A stretch of DNA of 64,000 nucleotides from BP-464 sp045805505 (GTDB taxonomy: Bacteria; Actinomycetota; Thermoleophilia; Solirubrobacterales; Solirubrobacteraceae): positions 76,599 through 140,598 of the forward strand of contig JBJMLA010000141.1 in the NCBI GenBank assembly GCA_045805505.1, written 5' to 3'. How positions within the stretch are numbered: position 1 is the stretch's first letter; each line of letters starts with the position of its first letter. The translations under genes were made by a program, and so were the position numbers. The notes under the pieces are model-generated. The model did no database searches and was not told where the DNA came from. It worked only from the letters and a program-made list of their open reading frames with translations. This document shows positions 8,003 to 17,700 of this stretch, piece by piece.

Positions 8003-10783
8003 ATGCTCACCGAAGGTCACTCGAAGTCGCCGTGCCTGCGCACGGCCGGGATGCTGGTCGCCGCGGCCCTTGCGCTGGCGACCCCCGCCGCAGCCGACGC
8101 CGCGATCGGCTCGGTCTTCACGACCAGCAACTCGCCCGTGACCTGCACCGTCCAGGTCGGGGCCAACGCAGGCCAGCGGTTCTGCAGCGGAAGCCCCTCT
8201 CGCGTGCCGTCGTGGGACGGCACCCCGACCGACGTGAGCGTCACCCTGCCGCCGGTGCCCAGCTCGGGCCCGGACGGCCCCTTCCCGCTGGTCGCAGTCT
8301 TCCACGGCTATGGCGGCTCGAAGATCACCCCGGCCAGCTCGACGACACAGCGCTGGATCGCTCGCGGGTACGCGGTGTTCAGCAAGTCCGACCGTGGCTT
8401 CGGTCAGTCGTGCGGCGGGCCCTCGGGCTCGCGGCCCACGGGCTGCGCGACGGGCTACGTCCGGCTCATGCACAACGCCTACGAGATCCGCGACGCGCAG
8501 TACCTCATGAGCCTGCTCGCCGACGAGGGCGTCATCGACGGCCAGCGCATCGGAGCAACCGGCGGCTCCTACGGCGGCGGGCAGTCCTACGCGCTCGGCG
8601 CGCTGAGGGACCGCACGCAGCTGCCCGACGGCACGCTCGTGCCCTGGACGAGCCCGGGCGGCAAGCCCATGAGCATCGCCGCAACGGCTCCCGAGTACGG
8701 CTGGACGAACCTCGCCTACGCGCTGGTGCCCAACGGCAGCACGCTCGACTACGTCGCCAACGCTCCTTACCGCGGCCCGCTCGGCGACAGGCGCTTCGGG
8801 ATCCAGAAGAGCAACTGGTCCAGCTCGCTCTACACGGGCGGCCTGGTGGCCGGCGGGTTCTACGCGCCGGAGGGCTCCGACAGCACCGCCGATCTCACCG
8901 GCTGGCAGAACGCGGCGGCGACCGGCGGCCCCTACGACAGCAACGCCACCGCTCAGCAGATGATCGACGAGCTGTCGGCCAACCACTCGGCCTACTCGAT
9001 CGACGACAGCCGTCCCCCGGCCCCGGCCCTGCTCTCGAACGGCTGGAACGACGATCTGTTCCCGGTCGACGAGGCGGTTCGCTACTACAACAAGGTGCGC
9101 ACGCGCTGGCCCGACAACCCGATCACGATGTTCCACCTGGACTTCGGGCACAGCCCGCGAGCCGCTGCCTTCGGGGCCGACACTGCGCAGCTGGCGACCG
9201 CCGAGAACGCGTGGTTCGACTACTACGTCAAGAATGTCGGCACGGCTCCGGTCGACGCCGTGGGCGGTGTCGACGTCCTCACGAGCAACTGCGCCACCAC
9301 CACCACGACGACGCGAGCCGCCGGCGCGTTGTTCCACGCGGCGACGTGGGCAGCGCTGGCTCCCGGCGAGGTGCGGCTCTCCGGAGGCGCCGCGCAGACC
9401 ATCACCGCGCCGGGCACCGCCCCCAGCAACACGTTCACCACCGGCAGCATCTGCACGACGACCTCGAGCGCCGACAACGCCTCGGCGGCCACCTACAAGC
9501 TCGACCCCGCTCCCGTCGGCGGCTTCACGCTGGCCGGCTCGCCGACCGTCATCGCCGACATGGACGTGCTCGGCGCCAACGACGGCGTCCGCGCGCGGCT
9601 CTACGACGTCGACGTGACGTCGTCGACCGAGCGCCTCATCGGGCGGCAGCTGCTGCGCCCCGTCGGTGTCGGCACCGGCCCGGCCCGGCAGGTCTTCCAG
9701 CTGCATCCGCAGGCGTGGCGTGTAGCGGCTGGGCACGTCGTCAAGCTCGAGCTGCTGGCCCAGGACTCCAGTTACGCACGCGGCGAGTCCAGCGCTGCGC
9801 CCCAGCAGTCCGTCGTCGTGACCAACCTCGAGCTCCGGCTCCCGACCATCGATCAGCCGGGCACGGGTGGCATCGTCCATATGCCGTCGCCCAAGGCGCT
9901 CCCGGACGGCTACGTGCTCGCCCGCGACCTCGACACGGCACCGGCCATCACGACGTCCACCTCGGCCCTCGCCGCGACCGGCGGCGCCGCGGCGACGCCG
10001 ATCGACGGCGCCCTGACGATCGCCGATGCCGATTCGGTGTCGCTGACGGGCGCGACCGCGCAGATCACCAGCGGCTACCGCGCCGACGAGGACGTCCTCG
10101 GGTACGTCGCGGCCAACGGCATCAGCGCGACGGTGTCGGGCGACACCGTCACGTTGTCCGGAAGTGCCACCGTGGCCGACTACCAGGCCGCGCTGCGCTC
10201 GATCACCTATCGCAACGCTTCGACGGCCGCGAGCGGCTCCCGGACCGTGTCGTTCGGCGTGACCGACAGCAGCCGCATCTCGAGCGCCGTGTCAACGCGC
10301 GACATCAGCGTCACGCCGGCGCCGCCGTCGACGGCACAGCAGCCGGCTCCGACCCCCACCGCGCCGGAAAGCGCCCGCCCGGTCGACTCGGCCAGCGGAC
10401 CGGCCCCGGCGACTCCGGCCGCCGTACCCACCGCGCTGCGCATCCTGCACCCCTCCGTGAGGCTCGTGGGGCGCTCGATCGCCCTGCGCCTCGTCTGCTC
10501 AGGGCCCGCCGGAAGCCGCTGCACGGGACGCGTCCTCATCGATCCGCTGAGCAGGAAGCGCGGCACCGGCGGACGCTACGGAAGGGTCACGTTCGACCTC
10601 GCGGCCGGAGAGGCGAGGTCTGCGCGGCTGGTCATCAGCCGCGGCCTGCTGCGCCGGGTTCGCGCTCGGCACCTGATGCACGTGCGGGCCACGGCGGTCT
10701 ACACGGGCAACGCCGCGGCGCGCCTGAAGATCTCGCGCTCCCTGGCGGTGGCCATGCCCAGGCTGGCGGACCGTCGCTTCTGA
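8003..10783 (+). CDS. secreted S15/CocE-like peptidase or hydrolase with adhesin-type C-terminal domain
   Basis: 926 residues with a signal peptide ending near 'AAADAA'. The catalytic part (about 70-450) is an alpha/beta-hydrolase: 'VAVFHGYGG', the nucleophile elbow GGSYGG (Ser189), an acid in 'SNGWNDDLFP' and a histidine in 'DFGHSPRA', as in the X-Pro dipeptidyl-peptidase/CocE group. A jelly-roll-like segment with a galactose-binding-type pattern follows (about 440-620). Residues about 650-770 ('LTIADADSVSLTGATAQI', 'YQAALRSITYRN') look like a cadherin/VCBS-type module usually found in giant adhesins, then a Pro/Ala linker and a basic tail. The fusion suggests a surface-anchored hydrolase; substrate unknown. 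Confidence 0.85.
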   Translation: MLTEGHSKSPCLRTAGMLVAAALALATPAAADAAIGSVFTTSNSPVTCTVQVGANAGQRFCSGSPSRVPSWDGTPTDVSVTLPPVPSSGPDGPFPLVAVFHGYGGSKITPASSTTQRWIARGYAVFSKSDRGFGQSCGGPSGSRPTGCATGYVRLMHNAYEIRDAQYLMSLLADEGVIDGQRIGATGGSYGGGQSYALGALRDRTQLPDGTLVPWTSPGGKPMSIAATAPEYGWTNLAYALVPNGSTLDYVANAPYRGPLGDRRFGIQKSNWSSSLYTGGLVAGGFYAPEGSDSTADLTGWQNAAATGGPYDSNATAQQMIDELSANHSAYSIDDSRPPAPALLSNGWNDDLFPVDEAVRYYNKVRTRWPDNPITMFHLDFGHSPRAAAFGADTAQLATAENAWFDYYVKNVGTAPVDAVGGVDVLTSNCATTTTTTRAAGALFHAATWAALAPGEVRLSGGAAQTITAPGTAPSNTFTTGSICTTTSSADNASAATYKLDPAPVGGFTLAGSPTVIADMDVLGANDGVRARLYDVDVTSSTERLIGRQLLRPVGVGTGPARQVFQLHPQAWRVAAGHVVKLELLAQDSSYARGESSAAPQQSVVVTNLELRLPTIDQPGTGGIVHMPSPKALPDGYVLARDLDTAPAITTSTSALAATGGAAATPIDGALTIADADSVSLTGATAQITSGYRADEDVLGYVAANGISATVSGDTVTLSGSATVADYQAALRSITYRNASTAASGSRTVSFGVTDSSRISSAVSTRDISVTPAPPSTAQQPAPTPTAPESARPVDSASGPAPATPAAVPTALRILHPSVRLVGRSIALRLVCSGPAGSRCTGRVLIDPLSRKRGTGGRYGRVTFDLAAGEARSARLVISRGLLRRVRARHLMHVRATAVYTGNAAARLKISRSLAVAMPRLADRRF

Positions 10784-10812
10784 CCGAGCGCCGGACCTGC
10801 GAGCCTTGCGGC

Positions 10813-11145
10813 GTGGTCCTCCGCGCCGCCGTCATCGCCCTGCTGCTTGCTGTGCCCTCAGCCGCCTCCGGGCCGGCGCCGCTCGGCATCGGCGAGAACT
10901 ACTACGTGCGCCCCGACGGCGTGCCGACCGTCAAGGCCGTCGCCGGCACGCGGCTGACCTTCCGCTGGCTCGGTCGCTTCAACCACACGGTCACCACGCG
11001 CTCCGGTCCCTCGCGGTTCAGCTCCGAGCCGCAGAACTCCGGGACCTACCGGACACCGCGTCTCAAGCGCGGGACCTACGTCATCTACTGCACGATCCAC
11101 GGCCGCGCCGACATGAGCATGAAGCTCGTCGTCAGGCGCGGCTAG
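10813..11145 (+). CDS. small secreted cupredoxin (plastocyanin-like)
   Basis: 110 residues from a GTG start, with a signal peptide of about 20 residues. The blue-copper ligand pattern is visible: His in 'GRFNHTVTT', then Cys, His and Met in 'YCTIHGRADMSMKLVV' (C-x2-H then M). That is the type-1 copper site spacing of plastocyanin/amicyanin-like proteins, so it probably carries electrons or binds copper outside the membrane. It starts 29 bp after the S15-type gene on the same strand. Its stop codon overlaps the stop of the convergent luciferase-like gene. Confidence 0.82.
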   Translation: MVLRAAVIALLLAVPSAASGPAPLGIGENYYVRPDGVPTVKAVAGTRLTFRWLGRFNHTVTTRSGPSRFSSEPQNSGTYRTPRLKRGTYVIYCTIHGRADMSMKLVVRRG

Positions 11146-12131
11146 ACCGCGACGAGGTCGGCGAGCAGCTCGAGCGACCGCAGGCGGCCCTCGATCGTGT
11201 CGGCCTGGTGCGCGGTGATGAGCTCGTCGGCATCCGTGAGCGCGCGGAAGTCCTCGAGGTAGGAGGCGACCATGTCGGGCGTGCCCAGCGCGGTGTGCGT
11301 GAGCATCTGATCGACCATGGCGCCCTGCGGCGAGGCGAGCACGCCCTCGACCTGCTCGTCGTCGAGCCGGTGGCCGGGGCGGCTGAAGATCCCGCGAGCG
11401 AACTCGTGGCGGCGCACCTGGAAGTGCCGGCGCGCCTCGTCCTCGCTGTCGGCCGCGAGGACGTTGACGGCGGCGATCAGGTGGGGCCGGTCGAGCTGCG
11501 CCGAGGGCTCGAAGCGCTCGCGGTAGAGCACGGCCGCCTGCTCGAGCGCCTGGGGCGCGAAGTGCGACGCGAACGCGAACGGCAGCCCGAGCGCCGCCGC
11601 GAGCTGCGCGCCGAACAGCGACGAGCCGAGGATGTAGAGCGGCACGTTCGTCCCGCGGCCGGGCACGGCCTGCACGTCGGCGATCCGGGTCTCTCCGGTC
11701 AGATAGCCCTGCAGCTCGAGGACGTCCTGCGGGAAGGAGTCCGAGGACGTCGGATCGCGCCGCAGGGCCCGCATCGTGTTCTGGTCCGAGCCCGGCGCCC
11801 TGCCGAGTCCCAGGTCGATCCGGCCGGGATGCAGCTCGGCCAGCGTGCCGAACTGCTCGGCGATCACCAGCGGCGAGTGGTTGGGCAGCATGATCCCGCC
11901 GGCGCCGAGCCGGATCCGCTCGGTGTGCGCCGCGACGTGCGCGATCAGCACCGAAGTCGCCGACGACGCGATCGACGCCATGTTGTGATGCTCGGCGTAC
12001 CAGACCCGCTGGTAGCCGAGCTCCTCGGCCTTGCGAGCCAGGTCGACGCTCGCGTGCAATGCGTCGGCGACCGACCGCTCGCGGTTGATCACCGCCAGGT
12101 CGAGCACCGAGAGGGGAACGGAAAGGGCCAT
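11142..12131 (-). CDS. LLM-class flavin-dependent oxidoreductase (luciferase-like)
   Basis: 329 residues. Typical luciferase-like monooxygenase features: 'GYQRVWYAEHHNM', 'RIRLGAGGIMLPNHSPLVIAEQ' and 'GRIDLGLGRAPG', close to the MsnO8 subgroup. These TIM-barrel enzymes use reduced FMN or F420 to oxidise or reduce varied substrates; the specific reaction cannot be deduced. Cytoplasmic, no signal peptide. The gene is convergent with the cupredoxin and shows no operon partner. Confidence 0.9.
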   Translation of the reverse strand: MALSVPLSVLDLAVINRERSVADALHASVDLARKAEELGYQRVWYAEHHNMASIASSATSVLIAHVAAHTERIRLGAGGIMLPNHSPLVIAEQFGTLAELHPGRIDLGLGRAPGSDQNTMRALRRDPTSSDSFPQDVLELQGYLTGETRIADVQAVPGRGTNVPLYILGSSLFGAQLAAALGLPFAFASHFAPQALEQAAVLYRERFEPSAQLDRPHLIAAVNVLAADSEDEARRHFQVRRHEFARGIFSRPGHRLDDEQVEGVLASPQGAMVDQMLTHTALGTPDMVASYLEDFRALTDADELITAHQADTIEGRLRSLELLADLVAV

Positions 12132-12251
12132 CCCGGTTCAGGGTAGGTCGCGTCCTGGCGGGAAGGGCACGCGTTTCTGCGCAGTTTGAAACTTGACCCG
12201 GCGGACAAATGATCCATAGGCAACCGTCCAGTTGCCACAGTAGGAATGGGC

Positions 12252-13412
12252 ATGGCCACTCGCTGCCGGCGCCTCGTTCTGCTGACCCTCGCGCTGCTCG
12301 CGGTGGCCCCGTCGGCGGCGAACGCCGCCCTCGCGGACAAGCTCGTCCTGCAGCTCGGCAATGGCGCCCAGCAGAAGGTCGGTGGCGAGGCGATGGGCTG
12401 GGTCCTGGCGTCGATCGGGCTCGGCAGCCCCGAGTCGGCGATGCTCGCCGACATCCGGCAACAGCTGGTCGCGCTCCAGAAGCAGGTGGCCGAACTGCGG
12501 CGGGTCGTCGAGCACACCCGCGCCGACGTGCTCGACCTCGCCTGCCAGACCGCGGTCCAGCACGCCGTCCCGATCATCGCCGACACGGACTCGGCGCTCG
12601 ATCAGATGAAGATGATGGCCGACACGTCCGACGACGCGAGCCGGCACAAGATCGCCCAGCGGCTGGAGGAGTTCATCCACACCCACCTGCTGTCCAAGCA
12701 GCAGGCACTGCACGACCTCCTCTCGGGCGGCTCGGCCTCGGCGGGCCTGATCGTCACCTGCGCCCGCTCGCTCGAGTACAGCTACCGGCCGTTCGTCTCG
12801 CCGCGCCACCACCCCGAGGTGGCGCAGTTCGTCCACTACTACACCGAATCCGAGGCCCTGCTGCTGGCCCTGCGCGTCGAGTACTGGCACGCGACCCACC
12901 AGTCGGGCGACTTCATCAGCGAGCGCATCGCGATCGTGCGCGACTGGATCAAGGCCCAGGAGGCCTACATCAAGCCCCAGGTGCCCCCGCACACGTTCCT
13001 GGACAAGCGCTCGAAGACCATGTGGCGCGGAGCGGTGCACGTCATCACGGGCACCCAGATCCGCAAGAACCACTGGAGCCGGTCGACCCGGTTCAGCTTC
13101 GACGGCTACCACGACTGGCGGCTCGCTTCCCTGACCGAGGTCACCAAGCTCTTCCACGGCTGGCGTGGCTTCGACGCGCCGAACTGGGTCTGGGACCTGA
13201 CCGGCCAGTTCACACTGCCGGAGCACCGCACCTGCTGGTGGGGCGCCGAGACGGCCGAGGGCTGGGCCCCCACGCTCGACACCGGCTACACCATGAACCT
13301 CAACGGGCTGACGGGCGACCGCTTCCGTCGCTGGATGGGCTACACGTGCTACATCGCCTACGTGCGGGCCGAGCCCGACATCGACCGCTGGGCGTACACG
13401 GAGGCGGCATAG
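12252..13412 (+). CDS. secreted helical protein with C-terminal DUF1566/C-type-lectin-like domain
   Basis: 386 residues. I prefer the ATG at 12252 because AGGA lies 6 nt upstream; an ATG at 12246 is also possible. A signal peptide ends near 'SAANAA'. Residues about 30-240 are heptad-rich and helical ('LADIRQQLVALQKQVAELRR', 'RHKIAQRLEEF'). The last ~120 residues, with 'YHDWRLASLTEVTKLF', 'WWGAE' and 'YTCYIAYVRA', follow the W-R-L-x-[ST]-x-x-E and W-[WS] pattern of DUF1566/Lcl C-terminal domains, which have a lectin-like fold. The function of the combination is unknown; a helical bundle joined to a lectin-like head could be a surface-binding or toxin-type protein, but that is speculation. Confidence 0.75.
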   Translation: MATRCRRLVLLTLALLAVAPSAANAALADKLVLQLGNGAQQKVGGEAMGWVLASIGLGSPESAMLADIRQQLVALQKQVAELRRVVEHTRADVLDLACQTAVQHAVPIIADTDSALDQMKMMADTSDDASRHKIAQRLEEFIHTHLLSKQQALHDLLSGGSASAGLIVTCARSLEYSYRPFVSPRHHPEVAQFVHYYTESEALLLALRVEYWHATHQSGDFISERIAIVRDWIKAQEAYIKPQVPPHTFLDKRSKTMWRGAVHVITGTQIRKNHWSRSTRFSFDGYHDWRLASLTEVTKLFHGWRGFDAPNWVWDLTGQFTLPEHRTCWWGAETAEGWAPTLDTGYTMNLNGLTGDRFRRWMGYTCYIAYVRAEPDIDRWAYTEAA

Positions 13413-13415
13413 AGC

Positions 13416-13435
13416 ACCCCCTGGCGAGAGGGGGT
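13416..13435 (+). terminator. terminator-like hairpin, CCCCCTGGCGAGAGGGGG type
   Basis: 7-bp stem with GGCGAG loop, beginning 4 bp after the stop of the secreted lectin-like gene. The same hairpin occurs at 13481, 14371 and 24396. This copy is followed by TTCTGCA, exactly as is the copy next to the intact tRNA-fMet. Confidence 0.65.
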
Positions 13436-13463
13436 TCTGCAAGGGCCGGGACCGCATCCAACG

Positions 13464-13544
13464 GGCCCAGAACGAACAAGGCCCCCTGGCGAGAGGGGGC
13501 TTTGAACATTGTCCGTCCGGCGAACCGGACGGACATAGCGGGGG
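13464..13544. repeat. ~81-bp repeat, copy A (hairpins plus first bases of the att core)
   Basis: Nearly identical to 14354-14434 at an offset of 890 bp. It contains the GCCCCCT...AGGGGGC hairpin (13481-13500), a perfect 10-bp inverted repeat GTCCGTCCGG/CCGGACGGAC (13511-13534) and ends with CATAGCGGGGG, the first 11 bp of the 44-bp attachment core. It then diverges, so it looks like the remnant of an earlier tRNA-end duplication. Confidence 0.75.
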
Positions 13545-13584
13545 GCCCGCTTCGTCTCTCGCGGTGACGCCCAGACCGCTGGGA

Positions 13585-14094
13585 TCAGCTGGGCGGCATC
13601 CGGAGGATCTCGATGATGAACTGCTTCCTGCCGCCGATGTCCCCCCGGCGGTGGAACGCGATGAGGCCGCCAGCGACGACCATGTGCGTCTCCTGGCCCT
13701 CGACCATGGTCAGGTGGTGGCCGTTGGCCTCGATGAACGGGCGCCCGACGCTCGGGTTGCGCACGTAGAAGTAGAACGACTTGTGGGTGGTGTTGGAGGT
13801 CGCGACGGCGCCGGCCGGATTCGCGCCGCCGCCCTTGAACTTGCCCCCGCGGGCGTGCAGCTGGTGGATCTCCGAGGTCACGTTGCACGGGTTGTGATGG
13901 GTCCCGAACTTGTAGTGGATGCTGACGTGCCCCCGGGGGCAGTAGCCCAACCGCACGCCCTCCGAGCTGTTGTTCCAGATCGACAGGTCGATCGGGTTGC
14001 CCTCAGTGACGTTGGCGTTCACGGGCGCGGACGCCCCCGCGAACAGGCCGGCGACGAGCAGCGGGACGGCCACCTTCAAAGACTTACGGAACAT
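13585..14094 (-). CDS. small secreted protein of unknown function
   Basis: 169 residues. The ATG at 14094 has a GGAGGTG ribosome site, so the longer in-frame ORF upstream is unlikely. A clear signal peptide ends at 'APVNAN'. The mature part is beta-rich with two cysteines ('GYCPRGHVSI', 'HHNPCNVTSE'), many His, Asn and Gly residues, and no family I recognise. It lies alone between two copies of the ~81-bp repeat, which suggests it arrived with a previous insertion next to the tRNA-fMet gene. Function unknown. Confidence 0.75.
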   Translation of the reverse strand: MFRKSLKVAVPLLVAGLFAGASAPVNANVTEGNPIDLSIWNNSSEGVRLGYCPRGHVSIHYKFGTHHNPCNVTSEIHQLHARGGKFKGGGANPAGAVATSNTTHKSFYFYVRNPSVGRPFIEANGHHLTMVEGQETHMVVAGGLIAFHRRGDIGGRKQFIIEILRMPPS

Positions 14095-14353
14095 AAGCAC
14101 CTCCGTGTGCTGGGGCTGAGTGGCAGGCGGAGGGCAGCAGTGACCGTCGGCTGGTACGCCGACGAGCCCTCCGTCCCGATGCCCTGGACCGCGAACGTAC
14201 CTCACCCGCCCCCGCGAAGCGAGGGCGCAGCTTCGAGTTGGCGCCCGATTGGAGGCCGGGTCGGTGAGCCGGCCGGTGGTTTCAAGAACCGCCGCGGGGT
14301 CCAACGGCTGCGAGGCCGGCTCAGGCGACTGGAGCGGGCCGAAATCCGATCTG
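14095..14353. other. intergenic region without a recognised feature
   Basis: Upstream region of the small secreted gene. Apart from its ribosome site (next to 14094) I see no gene and no convincing promoter or structured element. Confidence 0.5.
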
Positions 14354-14467
<114 letters not shown>

Positions 14468-14759
14468 GTGGAACGGGCCGGATCGGGTTGGCTCGGGTTC
14501 CTGCAGTTTGCGAGAGATTTCTCTGGTTGGCTCCGGGTCGACTCGCTCGGATTGGAACCACATTGGAACCACGAGAAGCAACCGTGCCGTGCTCGGTCGA
14601 CGTGTGCGACCGAGCGCAGCCACCGCAAAACAGCGCGGACTACCGAGGCATTTGTGCGGGCGGTTTCCTGCCCCGCCTAGCTGGCCCGCGAGGCGGCCTC
14701 GACACTTCGGCGTGGGCGGTCGCCGCTCGCGTGAGACACAGAGCACACCCTCGCTGAGA
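14468..14759. other. non-coding left end of the island
   Basis: 292 bp between the attachment core and the end of the STAND gene. Apart from the tandem TTGGAACCACA-type repeat at 14551-14583 I see no gene; short open frames here have no ribosome site or recognisable product. Confidence 0.5.
14551..14583. repeat. putative arm-type integrase binding repeat, left
   Basis: 33 bp containing two tandem TTGGAACCACA-like units. It recurs in the same orientation with one mismatch at 24342-24374 near the other end of the element. Paired short repeats inside both ends are what arm-type sites of tyrosine integrases look like; the assignment is inference. Confidence 0.55.
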
Positions 14760-17700
14760 TCACCGCTCGTACTCGGCCAGAGCGCGCGCGATACGGAACG
14801 TGTCGAGGGCCACGACACCATCAATGACATCGAGCGCGGCATTCTTTCCTTCGAGGTCGTTCGCGTCGGCGTAGGCGCGCGCTGCGAGCTCGGCAACGTC
14901 ATGGACTGCCATGCGACCACCCGCGGCTTCACCTGATGCGAACTCAGCGCCTAGAAACGCGCCGGCCACGCGCAGCGACAGTGCGGGAGGCGGCGCATCA
15001 GCCATCTCGAGACCGTGCAGAAGGGCTTGCGAACCCTCAGCGTCGAAGGCTCTGGAGCTCAGAAAGGCGTCAACGAGTTCGTCGGCGTCGGCGAAGTTCA
15101 GCTCGGAAAGCTCGCGAAAGACCGTGCTGGCCGCGGTTCGAACCTTCTCATCGTCATCGTCGAACGCCCCGGCGAGTTGCTCCTCGCAGCGACTGCGATA
15201 ACGGGCTTGCGTGATGTTGGCTGCATTGACTTGCGCGACGCCGAGCCGGTGCGCCTCGTCTCCGCGCAGGCACCGCTCGACGAGATCTTGGCCATGCTCG
15301 CCATCAAGCCCGACGATGGCGGCCTGCACCGCCCCGCGGGTGCGGATCACTGGCAGGTCGCTCGCAACCATCCGCTCCAGAACAGGCCGCAGGATGTCGA
15401 AGTGCTCGCGAGCGGCGTAGCGCAGGAACTCGTGGGTTTCGCGGCCCGCCAAGATCCGATCGTCGGGATGCGAGGCGAGATCGACGAAGAGGTCCACCGC
15501 CCGCGAGGACTGGTGACGCATCAACGCGGTCAAGGTGCGGACCGTCATGCCACGCACGGCCGCCGAGACGTCATGCACAAGGGCCTCGATGGCGGCCATG
15601 AACGGTCCGACGTTCTCCTCGTGACTGTGGATATGCACAGCGACCTCGTAAGCGACGGAGCCGCGCACGGAGTTGAGACCTTGCAATTCGACGCGCTCCT
15701 CATCTGAGATGTCTCCGGAAAAGTCCTCGGAAACCTCCGGTGGGTCAGGGTCGTTGATCGCGTACCACGACAAGATCTCGGCGAGGTCGTGCGGCAACGG
15801 TGCGCCACGATGACGTTGGAGCGGGTGAGCGATCCAGCGTCCGCACGGCCGGCCAGGTAGCTGGTGGCAACGTTCGATCAGCACCCGGGTCGCGGCAAGC
15901 GACACGTCGTGCTCGCTGCCAGCGACCCCTCGCAGCAGCGCATCGAAGTAGTAGACGTGCGTGTCGTCACGCATTTGCGCCGCGAGGCCTATGAACCGCG
16001 CCGGATCCTCCTTAGCGCGGCCCTCAAGCTCCTGCGATAGCTGATGGGCCCCGCCCTTCAGGAAGTCTCGACGGCCTGAGTCATCAGAGTCGTACCGGTC
16101 AAATGCGCGAAGCCACTGCCAGTCTCGCATCTTCCGAGTCGCGTCCGACGGGATCGGCGAGCCGACCATCCCGCCCTGGACGCCCGACGGTTCGGGAGGC
16201 TTATCGGTGCCGAACTTGCGCTGCCATTCGAGGAGCCGGCGGCGCCCAAGCTCGCTGCGTCGGCTTGGGTCCATGGCATCGAGAAGAGTGAACTGAGCTC
16301 CTCCGCGAGCGCGCCTGCCCTGATGAGATCGCTCCCATTGCGTGTAGTAGGCAAGAACGACCGCCTCGAGGCGTTCGAAGCTATCCGTCGAGCAATGGGG
16401 CGTGATGGCCAGGAGTAGCTCGCGCGTAGCCCAGTGGTCGTCAGAGGATCGCCCGACGTTCAAGCGCCGTAAGTCGGCAAGGATGAACTCCGAAGCTCGG
16501 TCGGCGAACACTTCCGGATTCGCCGCAAAGCCTCCAAACAGCAACGAGCAGACGGTCTCGTACTCGGTGTCGCAGTGTTCCTCGACGAGCACGCTGAAAG
16601 CGGCCGGGTCCTGGCGAGAGAGTTGGCTGAGCGCCGTCTCTGCACCGGCGAGCAGATCGTCGTCAACTGAGTCGCGGTGACGGTATATGCGGGAGGTGTG
16701 CCACACCGCGTCGCGGACTAGTTCTGACTCGTTGCTGTACTCGGGCTGCCCCGTCCGGCTGATGATCGTCAACATCTGCGGGAGAACATGCTCGACGAAG
16801 GCTTTAGGGGCGTCGCGAGCGCTGCCTTCGATGAGGTCGTGGATGTAGAGCTCGCGCGGAATTAGAGGAGCGCGGAGATCGAACGGGTTGATGACCTTCT
16901 GCTCATCGGCCGCGCGCAGTCGGTTTCGCAGGTAAGCACCGAGAAGCTCGCATCCCCAATCGGGATGACGCTCGGCCAGGTTGTGCGCGAGGTAGAAGAA
17001 GTCGCGACGGCCAAGTTCATGTTCGTCGGTCTCGAGCATCCGGATGAACATGTCGAAGGCCTCGCGGCTTTCAGAAAGGTCTGTCCGCTGCAGCACCGCG
17101 CTGACAGCCTCAGCCGCCTGGGCATTGCGGGCTTGGTGTTCGGTGAGAAGCTCGGCGGCGCGTTCCGGCGATGCAGGCTGGGCGACGGCAATGATCGACA
17201 ATGCGAGACCGCTGCTGTCGCCGTCAGCGAGCCATGCCTCTATTAGCCCCTTGGCGTCGAGGTAACCGAACCATGCCGCAGTGCTGATGGTGTGGTGAAT
17301 CCGCCGGACAACAGCGGGGGGGCCTGTCGCAAGGAGCTCATCAAGCAGTTCCCATTCGGCGTCAGTAGGTGTCTCGACCGTGCCTAACCAGGAGAGGACG
17401 AGATCGCGAATGTGAAAGCGGACGGCATCGTCCAAGAGGAGGTAGCGGAGGTCCTCGACGTACCGGTCCGTGGAGCCGCGCCTTTCGTAATCAAGGAGCT
17501 GTCGTACCTGTGCACGGCGAAAGAGCAACTGATCTGCGGCCAGCAGATCACGAACGGTAAGCCCCTGACGTGAGAACAGCCGGGCGAAGGCATAGTCGAA
17601 GAACGTCTCGTGAAAGAACGCGATCTGATCAGCGTCTTCAGTGAGCACCGACTCCGAAAGCATCTCGTCGCGGTCGGCCTCCCATGGGTCCAGCAGCTCC

